DNA of 64,000 nucleotides from Phycisphaerae bacterium (GCA_028714855.1 JAQTLP010000006.1:62001-126000); one strand, 5' to 3'. Shown: positions 1-9,699, counted from the stretch's first letter. The notes: generated from the sequence alone by a model not told the origin. A program made the numbers and translations.

Positions 1-1344
1 GTGGAAAACAGTGTCCCTGAGAGGCGTGACAGCTTTATCCGCTGGGGTGTTTATGGCAGTGCCAGCGGCGGACAATTTGCTACGGAGGAAGAAAGCTATA
101 AAGGCATCCTGTTTATCAGCTTGAAACCTAAAAGGCAGCGGGATGTTTCCCCTTCTGATATTATAGAACGGCTTCGCAAAATCACGGCTGATATGCCTGG
201 GGTTACTATTCGCTATAGTGCCGAGGACCCGGTTGAAGCAATGGTATTCGGCAGCGGCGGGAAATTGGCCGTCGAACTTTACGGCCATGACATGGATTTG
301 GCTCGTAAGTATGCGGATTCTGTTAAAGCGGCAATAGAGTCCATTGATGGCATCAAGGATGTTGAAATCAGCAGAAAAGAGGAAAAACCGGAGATTAAGG
401 TTATCGTTGACCGCGAAAAAGCATCGAAACTTGGTCTCGATGTGAGGACTATCGGTAAAACGATAGAAACGTTTTTTGCAGGCGATACCGCAACGAAATA
501 TCGCGAGGGCGGAGATGAATATGATATAGAAGTCAGGCTGCAGGAACAGGACCGTAACAGAATTGAAGATTTACGGGATGTGTTTATCAGTTTGCCAACA
601 GGTGCTCAGGTCAGTCTGGCTAATATCGCCAAAATCGAGCAAGGAGTAGGGCCGACGAAGATAGAACGAAAGGACCAGGCGCGGTATATTACGGTTTCCG
701 GCGAAATAATCAGCGGCAAGGACCTCGGTTCGGCGGTAAAGGAAGTTGAAAAAGCCCTTGATAGTATCCCTGCACCACCTGGTTTTAGTTATAAATTTGC
801 CGGTGCTGAGAAAGAAAGGGCGGAAGCATTCCGGCTGTTGTTGATAGCTGTTGGTTTGGGAATGGTGTTGGTATATATGGTGATGGCTTCGCAGTTTGAG
901 TCTCTGCGTGACCCATTTATTATCTTTCTGTCCATCCCATTTGGTATTGTAGGTGTGATTATTGCATTGGCGCTGACGGGACAAAGAATGAGCGTTATAA
1001 GTTTTCTGGCCTTGATTATGATGGTTGGCATTGTAGTAAATGACGGTATTGTACTTGTCAGCTTTATAAGCATACTTCGCCGAAGGGGCCTTAGTGTTTA
1101 CTCGGCGATCATTGAAGGGGGCCGCAGTAGAATGCGACCTGTAATATGCACTACCGCTACTACGATTCTGGCGATGATACCTCTGGCTCTTTCAAGAAAT
1201 GAGGGCTCTGAGATTTGGGTGCCGTTTGCGATAACGGTAATTGGTGGGTTGGTTGTTGGGACCGTAATTACGTTGGTTATGATGCCTACTTTATATAGCG
1301 TGTTTGAGGGTTTCAAGATTACTGATGCAAAAGGCCAATTATGA
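1..1344 (+). CDS. RND efflux permease, C-terminal part (cut by window start)
   Basis: This is the C-terminal 447 residues of an AcrB/MdtC/HAE1-type resistance-nodulation-division permease. Such pumps sit in the inner membrane and use the proton gradient to export drugs or metals through a periplasmic adaptor and an outer-membrane channel. Residues 1-265 look like the second periplasmic porter/docking region. From residue 276 there are five or six hydrophobic helices, with the conserved segments VYMVMASQFES, SIPFGIVGV, GIVVNDGIVLV and RMRPVICTTATTILAM. The reading frame is open to base 1, so the GTG there is not a real start; a full protein has about 1000-1050 residues. The stop overlaps the next gene by 4 bases (ATGA), so they are co-translated. 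The substrate cannot be told. Confidence 0.93.
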   Translation: MENSVPERRDSFIRWGVYGSASGGQFATEEESYKGILFISLKPKRQRDVSPSDIIERLRKITADMPGVTIRYSAEDPVEAMVFGSGGKLAVELYGHDMDLARKYADSVKAAIESIDGIKDVEISRKEEKPEIKVIVDREKASKLGLDVRTIGKTIETFFAGDTATKYREGGDEYDIEVRLQEQDRNRIEDLRDVFISLPTGAQVSLANIAKIEQGVGPTKIERKDQARYITVSGEIISGKDLGSAVKEVEKALDSIPAPPGFSYKFAGAEKERAEAFRLLLIAVGLGMVLVYMVMASQFESLRDPFIIFLSIPFGIVGVIIALALTGQRMSVISFLALIMMVGIVVNDGIVLVSFISILRRRGLSVYSAIIEGGRSRMRPVICTTATTILAMIPLALSRNEGSEIWVPFAITVIGGLVVGTVITLVMMPTLYSVFEGFKITDAKGQL

Positions 1345-1631
1345 AAGCTGTTTTGATTATACACAACGTCGCGATTAATGAGCAGGTAAATGAGATGCTG
1401 GTTTCTATTGAGATTAATTGCTACACCAAATTCACCAACACCTTGGGCAAAGGTATGCTCAGTGAACCGCATTTGAATACCGACGTTTGGCCTGGGGAGA
1501 ACTACGGCACTTTTGTTGTTACCGACCAGGCCAAAAGCAAAGAAATAATGGATAAAGTCCGACAAATGCGGGAGAAACTGGGTTCTGAAGGTCTGAAGGC
1601 ATTTATGTGGGATATCGACGATGCTACATAA
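1341..1631 (+). CDS. Small RND-transporter-associated protein (PG0541-like)
   Basis: A 96-residue soluble protein whose ATG overlaps the stop of the RND permease gene, so it is made with the pump. There is no signal peptide or membrane helix. The strand/helix pattern (KAVLIIHNVAI, then FTNTLGKGM and GTFVVTD) suggests a small ferredoxin-like alpha/beta fold, as in PII or CutA proteins. From memory it resembles the PG0541 family of 'transporter-associated' proteins found beside RND pumps; the molecular role of that family is not known to me. The link to the pump rests on the overlap and on this resemblance, so the gene is certain and the name is moderate. Confidence 0.7.
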   Translation: MKAVLIIHNVAINEQVNEMLVSIEINCYTKFTNTLGKGMLSEPHLNTDVWPGENYGTFVVTDQAKSKEIMDKVRQMREKLGSEGLKAFMWDIDDAT

Positions 1632-1779
1632 TGGCAGTTTAATTAAGACGTTATGGTCTGTAAGTAGCTTTGAATACGAAACTTAACAAACAGCAAAAAA
1701 ATCTTCTTGTTTTCGAAAAATTTTCTGGCCAAATCATTCCTAAAAGCAGATAATAACCTTGGTTTACATTTGGTGCAGT

Positions 1780-2535
1780 ATGGAAACTACTATAAACTAT
1801 AAACCGAATGTTGAAGTTGTTTCCGATGCTGAGGGACTTGCACGTAGAAGCGTTGCACTTTTCGTTGGCGATGCGGAAAAAGCGATAAAAGCAAAAGGCG
1901 TCTTTTACGTCGCGATATCAGGGGGGCATACACCTTGGCGTTTCTTTGAACTGCTCAGCGAAGTACCCAAAGCAAAAGCTCTGCCCTGGGACAAAATACA
2001 GTTATTCTGGGTTGACGAACGGTATGTTCCACCAGATTCACAATCAAGCAATTACAAGCTGGCTGCCGATACTTTTCTGGCTAAAGTTGCCATCCCCAAA
2101 GAAAACGTCCACAGGATACCAACGGAATATAGCGATTTCAATGTTGCGGCCAAGCGCTATGAAGAAACGATTCGAAAAGTTTTTGGTTTACAGGAAAATC
2201 AGTTTCCCCAATTCGACCTGATTGTGCTGGGTATGGGCGCTGAAGGGCATACTGGTTCGCTGTTTCCCAATAGCTACGCGCTTCTTGATACGGAGGATTT
2301 GGCCTGTGTCGTTTATATCCTGGACGAGAAGCTTAACAGGATAACCCTGACGCGTCCGGTTTTATGTGCTGCATCCCACTTGGCCGTGTTGGTTTCAGGG
2401 GAAGAAAAGGCCGGTATTTTGAAAGAAGTCCTGACCAGTGAGCCGGATGAGGTACGGTATCCTATACACAGCCTCTGGCCCATTCTCGATAAGGTTACGT
2501 GGCTGGCCGATAAGCAAGCGGCAAAGCTGCTGTAG
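1780..2535 (+). CDS. pgl: 6-phosphogluconolactonase
   Basis: Hydrolyses 6-phosphogluconolactone to 6-phosphogluconate, the second step of the oxidative pentose phosphate pathway, in the cytoplasm. The protein of 251 residues has the family's usual length. Visible signatures are the early VAISGGHTPWRFF loop (sugar phosphate binding), FWVDERYVPPDSQSSNY, and GMGAEGHTGSLFP near the middle, all typical of the DevB/Pgl family. The frame is open upstream to a TTG at 1759, but the ATG at 1780 gives the usual N-terminus. No strong ribosome site is seen. It stands alone, with no zwf or gnd beside it, and is convergent with the LysM gene. Confidence 0.93.
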   Translation: METTINYKPNVEVVSDAEGLARRSVALFVGDAEKAIKAKGVFYVAISGGHTPWRFFELLSEVPKAKALPWDKIQLFWVDERYVPPDSQSSNYKLAADTFLAKVAIPKENVHRIPTEYSDFNVAAKRYEETIRKVFGLQENQFPQFDLIVLGMGAEGHTGSLFPNSYALLDTEDLACVVYILDEKLNRITLTRPVLCAASHLAVLVSGEEKAGILKEVLTSEPDEVRYPIHSLWPILDKVTWLADKQAAKLL

Positions 2536-2569
2536 TCACTTTGCTTTGGAGGCACTTCACGTCTGCGGC

Positions 2570-2974
2570 TTACTGTGGGATGGTTAGTTTCACGCCGGGT
2601 ATGAGGGTGTTCCCGTCTTTCAAGCGAGAGCGGTTGGCATCAAGAATCTTTTGCCATTTTTCTGCAGAGCCGTAGTATTTGTAGGAAATTTCGGTAAGAG
2701 TTTCGCCGGCACGCACTATGTGAAATCTCTCGACCTTCATCTCCTTAAGCTGCTCATTATTTGCTTTTTTAGCTGAACTCCCACTTATAGCGGTTTCTTC
2801 CCGAGGTTCGACACTGTGAGAGAATGTAGGGTTTCCAATTTCGCGATGCACCGCAGATTGTGGGCTCCGCATCCTTGCTTTGATACTCAGGTTGGGTCGA
2901 GCAGAAAGCAGGACCACAACTATAGCCACCAACGCTAACCCCAGAGCCATTCCTATTTTGAAATCTCTCTGCAT
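2570..2974 (-). CDS. Membrane-anchored LysM domain protein
   Basis: A 134-residue protein with one N-terminal hydrophobic segment (about residues 8-25, GMALGLALVAIVVVLLS), then a polar linker, then a C-terminal LysM domain (about residues 84-133: FHIVRAGETLTEISYKYYG ... ILDANRSRLKDGNTLIPG). LysM binds peptidoglycan glycan strands, so the protein probably sits on the outer face of the inner membrane and touches the cell wall. It starts 9 bases after secDF and is probably the last gene of the tgt-yajC-secDF operon. No catalytic domain is present. A role in envelope organisation is inference. Confidence 0.85.
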   Translation of the reverse strand: MQRDFKIGMALGLALVAIVVVLLSARPNLSIKARMRSPQSAVHREIGNPTFSHSVEPREETAISGSSAKKANNEQLKEMKVERFHIVRAGETLTEISYKYYGSAEKWQKILDANRSRLKDGNTLIPGVKLTIPQ

Positions 2975-2983
2975 TTGGGGCCT

Positions 2984-5900
2984 TTATTTCGCAGGCTGTG
3001 GTTTTGCGGGTAATGCTTCCTTGGCCTTTGCTTTTTTATCGGTAGTTTTGAAGCGGAGCAACAATACTGGCGCCGAAATCGCTATTGAAGAGTATGTCCC
3101 TAAAATAATGCCAAAGAGCATTGCAAAGTTAAAACCTCGCAGCCCTGTGCCTCCGAAGATGTACATTACTATCAGGACCAAAAGCGTAGTAGTACTTGTC
3201 AGCAGGGTTCTGGAAAGAGTTTCGTTGATGCTGTTGTTGATTATCTGCGGCGTCAAAGTACCCTTGCGGCGGTTCTCACGAATACGATCGTAAATAACAA
3301 TTGTATCGTTGATCGAATATCCGAGCAGCGTCAGGAAGGCAGCTATCATAGCAAGGTCGATTTTGAAATCTCCGATGAGCAATTTCTGGCCGATTGTTGT
3401 TGCGGCTATATAAGTGCAGGCGGTAACCATACCGACTGTAACACAGGTATCATGAAAGAGCGTTATGATGGCACCGAAGCCGAAGTGTAAATCTCCAAAT
3501 CGAACCCAGATGTAAATCAATATCGCAATCAACGACAAGACAATAGCAACCAGTGCCCGCGTTTTTGCCTCTTCGCCGACCGACGGGTCTATCTGTGTTA
3601 CTCGCGGCAACGAGGCCTCCATTTCGGTTGCGGCAAGCACCTTGTCTGTTTCGTTTTTAACAAACTGTGCCCACTCATCTTCACTTAATTCACGGAAACC
3701 AGCCTCAGGCTCAACACCAAGATAAACAAAAGACTTCACCGGCTGGTTTGGTTCCATTGTCGTCATATCCGAACTGAGGATTTTATAGGAATACCAGTTA
3801 AGGTTTTGCATATCAGGCTTGAATCGCAAATCCGCCAATCTTCGGTTGATTTCTTCCGCCGTGGCAGCCCTTTCGATATTGCAGGTAATTTTAATACCGC
3901 CAATAAAGTCGACAAGTGCAGGGTAAGAATCTACAATCTGCTGGGTTAATTTTTCCTGCGAGACAATCTCCGGCTGAAGATTTTGCTGAATTTTCAGTTC
4001 ATTCGCAAAGGCAGTTAGTACTGCATCATTGACAATTTCATCGACTTGCGGCTGCGAAACGCTGGCGTCGGGAAAAGCAATTTTTAAAACGTCTCCCACT
4101 AAAAATGTATTCAACTGGCTTGTTGTTACAGTGAATTCAGTGGCTGTTCCGCTGACAGGAATTATCACAAGATTACTCAGTCTGGCATCTTTCTTTTCCG
4201 CGGCTTTTTTGATTGCCGCAGCCATCGCTTCGATTGTCTGGCCAGCTTGCGGGAAAGTGACTGAAGCTTTAGTTTTATTTGTTTCTGTCGTGGTTATTTC
4301 ATACTGTTTACCAGACGTTCCGATGCTATAGACGCTTGCCGCTGCCAAACCGGAGCTTCCCGCATCAGTTCCGGCTTTGTGGATTCTGTCTTCCACTATT
4401 CGCCTATCAAGGTTGGCATCGTCCTTTAGGTTGATTTGAATACTTGTTCCGCCGGTAAATTCAATGTCGTATTTGTTGTTTTTTGTGTCATCCCTCGTCA
4501 GGAATACAGCTACGCCTCCAATGGTAAGTATCGCCGAAATCGTAAAGAATACCGGTCGCAGGCTCATCCAGTTTATATTCGGCCTGTGTATCAGGTTTAA
4601 CATAACCAAATGGTCTTTTATAATTCGTTTGGCAAGCAGCCAATCAAAGATTGTTCTTGTTACAAATAAGGCGGTGAACAAGCTCGATGACAGGCCGAGC
4701 ATAAGTACCAAGGCAAAGCCCTTTATTTCTTCCGAACCAACCCAGTAAAGAATGGCAGCGGTCATAATTGTGGTAATATTGGAATCGAAAATGGCGCTGA
4801 ACGCCTTTTCGTAGCCGTTTTTGATGGCACCCCTCAGGGATACGCCCTTCTGCTGTTCTTCGCGGATTCTCTCAAAAATTAGCACGTTGGCATCAACACT
4901 CATTCCAATAGTCAAAATGGCACCGGCAATACCGGGCAGCGTAAAGGTTGCCCGCAGTAATGCCATTATTGCCAGTGTGAACAACAGGTTCATAAGCAGC
5001 GCCACATCGGCGATTGCTCCGCCGAGGGTGTAATAAATTGCCATACAAAGCATTGTTCCAGCAAGGCCGATTAAGCCAGACCTGATTCCTTTATCACGAT
5101 TGTCGGCACCGATGGACGGACCTATCGTTTTTACCGAGATGGGCTGTTCTATTAGTCTGGCCGGCAGAGAGCCGGCGTTTAATTTGTTGACCATATCAAC
5201 AACTTGTATTTGTGTGAAGCTGCCCTGTATTATGCCGTGTGTAAATATTACCGAATTAATGTTCGGAGCGGATATGGCTACACCATCGAGCAGGATGCAA
5301 AGAGGCCGGTCAATATTTTTCCCGGTAATTTCACCAAACAACCTTCCGCCTTTCTCATCAAAGGAAAAACCAATGGCCCTTCGACCGGTCTGGTCTGTTG
5401 TGGGGTAGGCCCTCTTCAGGCTCCAGTCTTTACCTTCGACGCTGTGCAGTAAAGTCTCACCTTTTTTGTTGCTTGCCAGGACATAGAACTTATCGCCGAA
5501 TTGGGCAACGTAGACATCATTCCTTTTAAATTCATCGATATTTTCTATTTCACACCATATATTTTTACTGTCTGAGGCGTATTTGGGTCCCTTTGTCTTA
5601 AGCCGCTCAACATAGCCGTCCATCTCATCGGCGTCCACTTCCGCGTGTCCCTGTGCCGGCAGTATTCTGAACTCCAGTATTCCGGCGCCTTTCAGCATTC
5701 GCTGGAGGTCTCGCGGGTCGTCGAGTCTTCCCTGGAAAGGACGATATTCGTCAAAGGCCGCAATTGCCCTGTCAATCTTTTCTGAACGGTCGGGAAATCC
5801 GGCTTTAAGCTCATCGATGGCGTAATTGCGTTTAAGTGACTTGGGAGGCATTTCGAGACAGAATTTTAGCTGTTCTTCGGTAAGATTAAATTTATCGAGG

Positions 5901-6679
5901 GTTTTTGTTGCCTCTCTATAGCTGACATTTACACCCGTTACAGCATTTGTCAGCTGCTCGACAACTCCAGCCCATTCGGTATACATATTTACATACTTAG
6001 TGAGCATGTCCAGTTTGCCTTCGGAGCCGAGGTAGCCTGTCAGCACATCTTTTAATTGCTGCTCATCCAGTTTAATCCAGTCGCCAATATGTTGTTTTAT
6101 ATCATCGAGATTAAGTCCGGCAACGGTAAGTATCTTTCCCGAAGCCGCCAGTTCCGAAAAGAGCTTGTCTCGCTTGCCCTGTATTTCCTTGCGATGGTCA
6201 TAGACATCTGCCAGTTTGTTGAGTATCGTCATTCTGTCAGGAGAGCCCTGAGCGAACTCTTCGAAATCTTTGGTTCGCTGTTCTACCGGCTTTTGCAAAG
6301 AGCTCAAAATAACTGTAACGTTTATATTTTCTGCCAGCAGATCGCTGCGCGCTTTTTCAAAATCCTGCCGCCTCTGGCGGGTTTCTTCACTGGCCAAAGG
6401 CATTTGTATCTCAAAACGGGTGCCGCCCTGCGGACGCCATACAAGGTTTTGGATGTTGGCGGGGTCTATTCGCCTTCGCAGAACAACTATCATCCTCTGG
6501 GCCAAGTCTTTCTTTTCCATTCCCTCAAGTCCCTGCGTATCAATCTCATAGATAAGGCTTGTTCCGCCCGCAAGGTCTATTCCCGGCTTTAAGGTTTTGT
6601 CCGGAGGATATAAGGTCCACACCGCAACAACCACAAGAACAATAATTAAAATAGATTTCCACAATAAACTCTTGTTCAT
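2984..6679 (-). CDS. secDF: Protein translocase subunit SecDF (SecD and SecF fused)
   Basis: Uses the proton gradient to help pull secreted proteins through SecYEG. At 1231 residues it joins SecD (about 1-690) and SecF (about 694-1231). SecD shows a first helix near residues 10-28, a periplasmic region of about 500 residues, then five helices with IGMSVDANVLIFERIREE. SecF starts near NLIHRPNINWMSLRP, has a helix at about 707-727, a periplasmic loop of about 300 residues (E. coli about 100), then a helix bundle with LGYSINDTIVIYDRIRENRR. The ATG follows GAGGAAGC. SecDF fusions are known in planctomycetes and in Bacillus. It lies directly after yajC. The enlarged SecF loop is the odd feature. 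Confidence 0.96.
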   Translation of the reverse strand: MNKSLLWKSILIIVLVVVAVWTLYPPDKTLKPGIDLAGGTSLIYEIDTQGLEGMEKKDLAQRMIVVLRRRIDPANIQNLVWRPQGGTRFEIQMPLASEETRQRRQDFEKARSDLLAENINVTVILSSLQKPVEQRTKDFEEFAQGSPDRMTILNKLADVYDHRKEIQGKRDKLFSELAASGKILTVAGLNLDDIKQHIGDWIKLDEQQLKDVLTGYLGSEGKLDMLTKYVNMYTEWAGVVEQLTNAVTGVNVSYREATKTLDKFNLTEEQLKFCLEMPPKSLKRNYAIDELKAGFPDRSEKIDRAIAAFDEYRPFQGRLDDPRDLQRMLKGAGILEFRILPAQGHAEVDADEMDGYVERLKTKGPKYASDSKNIWCEIENIDEFKRNDVYVAQFGDKFYVLASNKKGETLLHSVEGKDWSLKRAYPTTDQTGRRAIGFSFDEKGGRLFGEITGKNIDRPLCILLDGVAISAPNINSVIFTHGIIQGSFTQIQVVDMVNKLNAGSLPARLIEQPISVKTIGPSIGADNRDKGIRSGLIGLAGTMLCMAIYYTLGGAIADVALLMNLLFTLAIMALLRATFTLPGIAGAILTIGMSVDANVLIFERIREEQQKGVSLRGAIKNGYEKAFSAIFDSNITTIMTAAILYWVGSEEIKGFALVLMLGLSSSLFTALFVTRTIFDWLLAKRIIKDHLVMLNLIHRPNINWMSLRPVFFTISAILTIGGVAVFLTRDDTKNNKYDIEFTGGTSIQINLKDDANLDRRIVEDRIHKAGTDAGSSGLAAASVYSIGTSGKQYEITTTETNKTKASVTFPQAGQTIEAMAAAIKKAAEKKDARLSNLVIIPVSGTATEFTVTTSQLNTFLVGDVLKIAFPDASVSQPQVDEIVNDAVLTAFANELKIQQNLQPEIVSQEKLTQQIVDSYPALVDFIGGIKITCNIERAATAEEINRRLADLRFKPDMQNLNWYSYKILSSDMTTMEPNQPVKSFVYLGVEPEAGFRELSEDEWAQFVKNETDKVLAATEMEASLPRVTQIDPSVGEEAKTRALVAIVLSLIAILIYIWVRFGDLHFGFGAIITLFHDTCVTVGMVTACTYIAATTIGQKLLIGDFKIDLAMIAAFLTLLGYSINDTIVIYDRIRENRRKGTLTPQIINNSINETLSRTLLTSTTTLLVLIVMYIFGGTGLRGFNFAMLFGIILGTYSSIAISAPVLLLRFKTTDKKAKAKEALPAKPQPAK

Positions 6680-6691
6680 AGCTTCCTCTTA

Positions 6692-6742
6692 CAGGTAGTT
6701 AATTGGCGATTGGTTAAATAGTTACCAGTTACCAATTACGAT
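6692..6742. repeat. Dispersed 'ACTGGTTA' repeat C, copy 1
   Basis: The yajC-secDF gap contains runs such as TTAATTGGCGATTGGTTAAA followed by the inverted form GTTACCAGTTACCAATTAC. Closely related strings lie at 20051-20094, 45700-45735 and 63256-63285. They look like one family of AT-rich intergenic repeat. Confidence 0.55.
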
Positions 6743-7152
6743 TTATCTTGTGACAAATTCCTTCCAATTGCTGAAGATGCAACTTTTATTTTCGTATTAT
6801 TCGACTCGTCGACTTTCAATGTAATCTCGTCGCCTTTGATATCCACAACGGTGCCAAAAATCCCGCCGATTGTCTGGACCCTGTCGTTTTTTTGCAGCGA
6901 TTGGATCAGTTTTTTACGTTCCTGCTTTTGCTTTTGAGGCCCTCTAAAAACGACAAAAAACATTACGAGCATCAAAGCAATCCAAATCACCCACACCATG
7001 TTCCCGAACGGCTTCTGTTCCGTACCCTTCGTCGCAACGGCATCGGAGTCAGATGGAATCTTGGTTGAGGCCTCCGTTTCAGGTTCTGAAGTAATACCAC
7101 CCAGCGGCGCCTCATTGCCCTCCACGTTGGCTAAAATCCATAAATTGTTCAT
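6736..7152 (-). CDS. yajC: Preprotein translocase accessory subunit YajC
   Basis: YajC is a small inner-membrane partner of SecDF in the holotranslocon. The protein of 138 residues has an unusually long, acidic N-terminal part of about 50 residues, a membrane helix (about 51-70, MVWVIWIALMLVMFFVVF), then the family signature RGPQKQKQERKK and a small basic C-terminal domain with NDRVQTIGGIFGTVVDIKGDEI. It sits between tgt and secDF, the usual order in many bacteria (tgt-yajC-secD-secF), and is separated from tgt by 80 bases. Confidence 0.95.
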   Translation of the reverse strand: MNNLWILANVEGNEAPLGGITSEPETEASTKIPSDSDAVATKGTEQKPFGNMVWVIWIALMLVMFFVVFRGPQKQKQERKKLIQSLQKNDRVQTIGGIFGTVVDIKGDEITLKVDESNNTKIKVASSAIGRNLSQDKS

Positions 7153-7232
7153 TTCTACTTTCCCTTCATAGCTGGCTGCAAATAACCAATTAATATTTAT
7201 CGATAAGATGTTAAATTATCCACAATCAATAA

Positions 7233-8336
7233 TCAATAGCCATTTTTTAATTGTTCCTCTGCCCATTCAGCAAATTTGTCTTCTTTAAGGACCTGCTTTA
7301 TGCGGACCATTAGTCTCTGGTAAAACCTTAAATTATGCAGTGACACTAAAATCGGCCCGAGCATTTCTCCGACATTAAAGAAATGCCTTAAGGATGCCCG
7401 GCTAAAATTCCTGCAACAGTAACAATCGCAGCAGGCTTCAATTGGCGAGGTGTCGCTTATATGTGCGTTGTTCCTCAATCGCACAGGACCATTTTCAGTG
7501 AAAGCAAAACCGTTTCGGCCGTTTCTGGTTGGCAGAACACAATCAAACATATCGACGCCGGCCCTCACAGCGGCAATAATATCTGCCGGCGTACCAACGC
7601 CCATTAAATAGCGAGGTTTATCCTCCGGTAAAACTCGTGTTGTACCGGAGACTATTCTTATCATCTCTTGATGTCCCTCGCCCACGCCCAATCCTCCGAT
7701 GGCATAACCGCCAAAGTCCAGTTCGACAAGTTCGCCGGCACAAAGCTCTCGAAGCAGCAAATCTGTCCCGCCCTGAACAATACCAAACAACAACTGGTCA
7801 GGGTTATTGTGCGCATCCCTGGCACGTTTCGCCCACTGTATGCTTCTTTCCGTCGCTTTCTTTAGCTGCGAGTCACTACAGGGAAACGGCGTGCACTGGT
7901 CGAAACACATTATTATATCGGCGCCGAGCCGGTTCTGAATTCCGGTGGCGATTTCAGCATTAAGATATATTTTTGCTCCATCTATATGACTGGCAAACTC
8001 AACTCCCTCATCATCGATTTTAGCCAGCGGGCTTAGCGAAAAGACTTGATAACCGCCGCTGTCGGTCAGTATGGGCTTGTTCCACCCCATCAGTTTGTGC
8101 AGTCCGCCGGCCTTTTCTACCGCCTCGATTCCGGGCCGCAGCAACAAATGATATGTATTGGCTAAAACAATTACAGAACCGGTTTCTTCGAGCTGCTGTG
8201 GCGTTATTCCTTTTACCGCCCCGGAACTGCCTACCGGCATAAAAACAGGCGTCTCGACCTTGCCGTGGGCTGTGGTTAATACTCCCAGCCGGGCTGCGGA
8301 ACAACTGTCTGTAGATAGAATTTCGAAGCTACCCAT
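7233..8336 (-). CDS. tgt: tRNA-guanine transglycosylase (queuine tRNA-ribosyltransferase)
   Basis: Exchanges guanine 34 in GUN-anticodon tRNAs for the queuosine precursor preQ1. The 367-residue protein has all hallmarks: VLANTYHLLLRPG, ILTDSGGYQVFSL (active-site Asp), GIVQGG, GGLGVGE, the nucleophile region DMFDCVLPTRNGRNG, and the zinc site with a C-x-C-x2-C cluster (CDCYCC) and a later SLHNLRFY His. The frame has a TTG at 8339, but the ATG at 8336 overlaps the upstream SpoIID stop as TGATG and is preferred. It is translationally coupled to SpoIID and precedes yajC-secDF. Confidence 0.97.
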   Translation of the reverse strand: MGSFEILSTDSCSAARLGVLTTAHGKVETPVFMPVGSSGAVKGITPQQLEETGSVIVLANTYHLLLRPGIEAVEKAGGLHKLMGWNKPILTDSGGYQVFSLSPLAKIDDEGVEFASHIDGAKIYLNAEIATGIQNRLGADIIMCFDQCTPFPCSDSQLKKATERSIQWAKRARDAHNNPDQLLFGIVQGGTDLLLRELCAGELVELDFGGYAIGGLGVGEGHQEMIRIVSGTTRVLPEDKPRYLMGVGTPADIIAAVRAGVDMFDCVLPTRNGRNGFAFTENGPVRLRNNAHISDTSPIEACCDCYCCRNFSRASLRHFFNVGEMLGPILVSLHNLRFYQRLMVRIKQVLKEDKFAEWAEEQLKNGY

Positions 8337-9670
8337 CAATAAACTCTTTCGATATTTGAGCCGGGATAATAATAAAAGAGAATCTGCTTTGAATTTTTAC
8401 CCTGCCTGGCCATCCCCTCTGCCCCGCATTGGCACATTCCAACACCGTGGCCGAAGCCTCTGCCCTGTACAAATGCCCATTTATCGCCCGTATTGACGAT
8501 TTGACAGACTGCGCTTTTTATCTCCTGCCCGCTTGGGTCTATTGCAAGACGGAAGTCCTCAGCACGCAAAAAATCTCTTTTGCCGCTTGAGCCGGTAATT
8601 TCTATCCGTGTCAACCTGGAATATCCCTCGTAGTTGCTCTGCCCGACAGAATTTACATTTATAATTTCTCCGATTCCCGCCAGCCTCGGATACCGCTTTA
8701 GCAATTTCTCTGCAACAACACTCTTGTTAAACCAGACCGTCGGCCAGTAAAAAAAATCTGCCTTTGCCACGCTCTCACAATACGAACACGGTACGCCCTC
8801 AAGCGGCGCAAAAGAATCTCCGAACACATTTTTGCTGTTCTCGGTATGACCGCCGCAGCTTGAGCTGTAGTAAGCAGGGAACAGCCCCGTGCTACCGTCA
8901 GTTTGCTCGCAGACCAAAACCTGGCCATACGTCCGATTGACAGCATTCCAGACTTGAGCCGATTCGGCTGCAATCCCGAGATAACGCTGGTTGGCCTGTG
9001 TTTTGGTAACATCCCAGTTGCGGCCGCTGCCGAAACGCTTTTTAATATACAAACAATAGGTTCTTGCCGCAATTGCCTGCGCTTTAAGCGCCTCAGGTTC
9101 CCAGTAATTAGGCATCTCGGCGCTTATTACACCGGCCAAATACGGCTCAAGCGGAACAAGATTTATAGCACTAAAAGAATTACAATCAGGATTGAGTATT
9201 AGCTTCAATTCGCCGCGGTAATCGGCGCCATCCAGGTTAAAAATATACGGTTCATCAGGAAAAATAATTATCTGCTCGCCGGTAAAAGGTCTGCCGGAAA
9301 TGGCAATACTGCCGTCGGTTATCGTTACCTCCATCGGTGCATCTGTTTGTTCAATGCAGGCCGCCGGAATCCGCGTTTGGGCATCCAAAACGGTGAACGT
9401 GGAACTAATCTTCAGTGTGCAGGCTTTGATGCCGTCAAGGAGCAAAACCCTTATCCAAAACTGCGGATCGATATCCATTTGCGGGGTTGCTCTGCCGGGG
9501 TGCCTAGCTTTACACCCGCCAACTATTATCAGCCAAAGCAGAAAAATTGCGCGGCAGCAGCATATAATGTTTGGTTTATGGCAGATAGAAACTTGTCTTT
9601 TCAATTCTAAACTTTTAACCTTCCTTCGACTGTGTTCGGAATGGAAAACAAACCAGCTCGTTGTGAGCAT
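8336..9670 (-). CDS. SpoIID/LytB-domain lipoprotein
   Basis: SpoIID proteins are lytic transglycosylases acting on peptidoglycan strands without peptide stems; most non-sporulating relatives are uncharacterised. The SpoIID domain covers about residues 160-440, with YLAGVISAEMPNYWEPEAL, KAQAIAARTYCLYI, YYSSSCGGHTEN and the C-terminal GRGFGHGVGMCQCGAEGMA. A hydrophobic stretch ending in LLWLIIVGGC (near residue 52) is a lipoprotein signal. The first ATG (9670) would put about 36 odd residues before it, including a copy of a dispersed repeat at 9623-9644, so the TTG at 9604 is a plausible true start. The stop overlaps tgt. Confidence 0.85.
   Translation of the reverse strand: MLTTSWFVFHSEHSRRKVKSLELKRQVSICHKPNIICCCRAIFLLWLIIVGGCKARHPGRATPQMDIDPQFWIRVLLLDGIKACTLKISSTFTVLDAQTRIPAACIEQTDAPMEVTITDGSIAISGRPFTGEQIIIFPDEPYIFNLDGADYRGELKLILNPDCNSFSAINLVPLEPYLAGVISAEMPNYWEPEALKAQAIAARTYCLYIKKRFGSGRNWDVTKTQANQRYLGIAAESAQVWNAVNRTYGQVLVCEQTDGSTGLFPAYYSSSCGGHTENSKNVFGDSFAPLEGVPCSYCESVAKADFFYWPTVWFNKSVVAEKLLKRYPRLAGIGEIINVNSVGQSNYEGYSRLTRIEITGSSGKRDFLRAEDFRLAIDPSGQEIKSAVCQIVNTGDKWAFVQGRGFGHGVGMCQCGAEGMARQGKNSKQILFYYYPGSNIERVY
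9623..9644. repeat. Coding-associated repeat D, copy 1
   Basis: The bases CCTTCGACTGTGTTCGGAA resemble the CCTTCGACTACGCTCAGG repeat at 39373-39392. The copy lies inside the N-terminal extension of the SpoIID frame, upstream of its lipoprotein signal, and argues that the real start is downstream. Confidence 0.5.
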
Positions 9671-9699
9671 GCCTAACCAAGTCGAAAGAATCGAACCGT

